Positions 39,056-40,473 of a stretch of DNA of 40,473 nt are shown here, in pieces. The position numbers and the translations under genes are program-made. The notes beneath the pieces were generated by a model. The model was not told the DNA's origin and made no database searches. It was given only the letters and a program-made list of their open reading frames with translations. Numbering within the stretch: position 1 is the first letter of the stretch; each line of letters opens with the position of its first letter. The stretch is from Intrasporangium calvum (lineage in GTDB: Bacteria; Actinomycetota; Actinomycetes; Actinomycetales; Dermatophilaceae): NCBI RefSeq assembly GCF_028446585.1, contig NZ_JAPFQL010000018.1, forward strand, positions 1 to 40,473. Reading direction: 5' to 3'.

Positions 39056-39916
39056 ATGACATGGTCAGGGGTACATGACAAGGCAGGTCCTCCACACTCG
39101 TGGGCGCGGGCGTTCGGCCTCACTGCCGGCTCGGTAGCAGCCACGTGGGCGCTGGCGCTGCTGGCGCATCAAGACGGGGCCGTGGCCGGCAGAAGCGCGC
39201 CCGCGGACCTCGAACGGGTGCTCATCACCGGGCTGCTCTGGGGAGCCGTGGCCCTCTGCGGTTGGCTCGCGTGCGTCGCCACGATCACCCTTCTGAGCGC
39301 AGCGCCCGGAGCGCTGGGCCGCGGCGCTCGGCGCCTGGCTGGGTGGCTGACACCTCACTGCGCCCGTCGCGCCCTGTCGCTCGCCCTGGGTGTGTCCGTC
39401 GGCACCGTCGCCCTCCCCGCCCCGATGGGGCTGGCGGCCGTTGTCGAGGTCGATGGACCGGCAACAGCCGCGGGTTCAGCCGCCGGCACAGCCACGTTGT
39501 CGGTCAATGAGGTGACCGGTCCCGGCTTCCGTCCCAGCGCCGCTGCAGAATCCCCGGCCGACGCTGCCGAAGCTGCCGAACCCGCCGAGGCTGCGGGGTC
39601 CCAAGGTGCAACGAGCTCACCCGGGCCCGGCTGGGTTCCGGACCGCCCGGCGAAGGTCATGCGGTCAGGGACCGCTGCTCCGCTGGGGGTGGCCCTGCGG
39701 CCCTCCGCCACCACGATCGACACGGTCACGGTGCGTCGCGGCGACTCCCTCTGGTCCATCGCTGCGCGGCACCTCGGCCCCGCGGCGAGCGATGCCGAGA
39801 TTGCCGCCGAGTGGCCGCGGTGGTACGACGCCAACCGCGACGTCATCGGTGACAATCCCGACGTCGTCGAGCCCGGTCAGCTGCTGCGCGTCCCGGTCGC
39901 GGAGGTGGCCCGGTGA
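39056..39916 (+). CDS. LysM-domain membrane protein
   Basis: 286 aa. Three hydrophobic segments (about 20-38, 58-82 and 105-125) precede an Ala/Pro/Glu-rich linker with AAEAAEPAEAAG, and the C-terminal LysM domain (about 222-282) begins TVTVRRGDSLWSIAARHLGP and ends NPDVVEPGQLLRVP. LysM binds peptidoglycan, so the C-terminal domain probably reaches the cell wall (inference). The longer insert between helix 1 and 2 of the LysM (SDAEIAAEWPRWYDANRD) is typical of actinobacterial versions. No Shine-Dalgarno is visible. The stop overlaps the next start (GTGA). Confidence 0.9.
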   Translation: MTWSGVHDKAGPPHSWARAFGLTAGSVAATWALALLAHQDGAVAGRSAPADLERVLITGLLWGAVALCGWLACVATITLLSAAPGALGRGARRLAGWLTPHCARRALSLALGVSVGTVALPAPMGLAAVVEVDGPATAAGSAAGTATLSVNEVTGPGFRPSAAAESPADAAEAAEPAEAAGSQGATSSPGPGWVPDRPAKVMRSGTAAPLGVALRPSATTIDTVTVRRGDSLWSIAARHLGPAASDAEIAAEWPRWYDANRDVIGDNPDVVEPGQLLRVPVAEVAR

Positions 39917-40455
39917 GGATCCCCGAGCCGGCTCGGCCGCCCGTTCCCCACGCCTCCGGCCCGGCCCCGTTCTCGGTGCGACACGTTCCGGATTTGGCGC
40001 CCCGGCGGATCAGCGCCGACGAGGCCTGGACGAGCGAGTCCGCGCCCTACACGCAGGAGTCACTGGCCCTCGACTTCTTCCCGGCGATGGAGGACGACTT
40101 CGCCCGCCAGCCGACTCGCTCGAGCGATCTGCCCGACCCCGAGCCGTTCGTCGCCAAGATCGCCCAGGCGATGGTGGAGGTGATCTCGGGGCAGCGACCT
40201 GCGACCCAGCTCATCCGGCACACCAGTCCGACGGTGTACTCACTGCTGGCTCGTCGCGCCCTGGTCTCGACCCGGCGACTGGCAGCCGGCCCTCGTCGCC
40301 CTGCCGTCGTCAGACGGATCCGCGTCTGCGAGCCGACCGACGGGGTCGTCGAGGCCTGCGCGGTGGTCGTGTCCCACGGCAGGGTGCGAGCGCTCGCCTT
40401 CCGGCTCGAGGGCCTCGACGGGCGGTGGTTGATGACGCAGGTGGCGGTGGGCTGA
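39913..40455 (+). CDS. Rv3235 family protein
   Basis: 180 aa. N-terminal 65 residues are Pro-rich and probably disordered; the conserved core (about 75-180) starts DPEPFVAKIAQAMVEVISGQRPATQLIRHTSPTVY-like and ends RVRALAFRLEGLDGRWLMTQVAVG, the pattern of the Rv3235 family (DUF6459). In many actinobacteria it lies near secA, which would be just beyond the window. GTG start overlapping the LysM stop, with GGAGG 7 nt upstream, indicates a coupled operon. Function unknown. Confidence 0.9.
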   Translation: MRIPEPARPPVPHASGPAPFSVRHVPDLAPRRISADEAWTSESAPYTQESLALDFFPAMEDDFARQPTRSSDLPDPEPFVAKIAQAMVEVISGQRPATQLIRHTSPTVYSLLARRALVSTRRLAAGPRRPAVVRRIRVCEPTDGVVEACAVVVSHGRVRALAFRLEGLDGRWLMTQVAVG

Positions 40456-40473
40456 GCGCCCCCCCGCTGACGT

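Noticed and set aside
1..40473. tRNA, rRNA, insertion sequence, integrase or prophage genes
   Set aside because: None of the characteristic sequences or protein motifs were seen on either strand, and base composition is even across the window apart from short promoter pockets.

Overview
The window is chromosomal DNA from a very high-GC actinomycete. Evidence: a fused 2-oxoglutarate decarboxylase/dehydrogenase (Kgd type), a WhiB1 regulator tail-to-tail with a PdtaS-type histidine kinase (the arrangement known from Mycobacterium), an Rv3235-family protein beside a LysM protein, a DUF6104 mini-gene, and many leaderless start codons preceded by TANNNT boxes. A Micrococcales/Intrasporangiaceae-like host is my inference from gene content, not a measurement. 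No rRNA, tRNA, CRISPR array, prophage or insertion sequence was seen. The region reads as housekeeping and conserved actinobacterial genes, not an island.

Layout. 0-2.4 kb: secreted family 3 glycoside hydrolase (minus). 2.7-4.1 kb: 6-phosphogluconate dehydrogenase. 4.2-7.0 kb: larE-larB (plus) meeting larC (minus), the set that makes the nickel-pincer nucleotide cofactor, without larA. 7.2-9.6 kb: two overlapping CNNM/CBS membrane transporters. 9.8-11.7 kb: ABC exporter ATPase and permease. 11.9-15.8 kb: kgd. 15.9-16.9 kb: DUF6104 mini-gene and an SGNH hydrolase. 17-19.6 kb: small membrane protein, whiB1, pdtaS. 19.8-25 kb: giant NAD-glutamate dehydrogenase. 25.2-26.5 kb: two small unknowns and a DUF2505 protein. 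26.7-28.3 kb: pruA. 28.4-29.6 kb: DUF4870 protein and a second SGNH hydrolase. 29.8-33.9 kb: minus-strand cluster of WS/DGAT acyltransferase, DUF6912, NUDIX, TetR and alpha/beta hydrolase. 33.9-35.6 kb: lipoprotein and multi-pass membrane protein. 35.6-37.8 kb: CpaE/TadZ-like ATPase and SAF protein. 38.1-40.5 kb: excisionase-like HTH protein, an unknown, a LysM protein and an Rv3235-family protein.

Metabolic theme: Gdh and PruA both feed glutamate/2-oxoglutarate metabolism and Kgd consumes 2-oxoglutarate, so three enzymes around this node lie within 17 kb, though in separate transcription units.

The most unusual signal is a dispersed short repeat with core CAGCGGCATACG. It occurs eight times in 40 kb, in intergenic DNA and inside genes in different reading frames, and once as a perfect 17-bp inverted repeat between convergent genes. 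It resembles a DNA-uptake or genome-architecture motif in behaviour. Other signals: eight genes with leaderless promoters, 10-bp-phased direct repeats upstream of the HTH gene and of its LysM neighbour, a shared operator-like sequence at tetR and its downstream hydrolase, and several 12/15-nt in-frame minisatellites.
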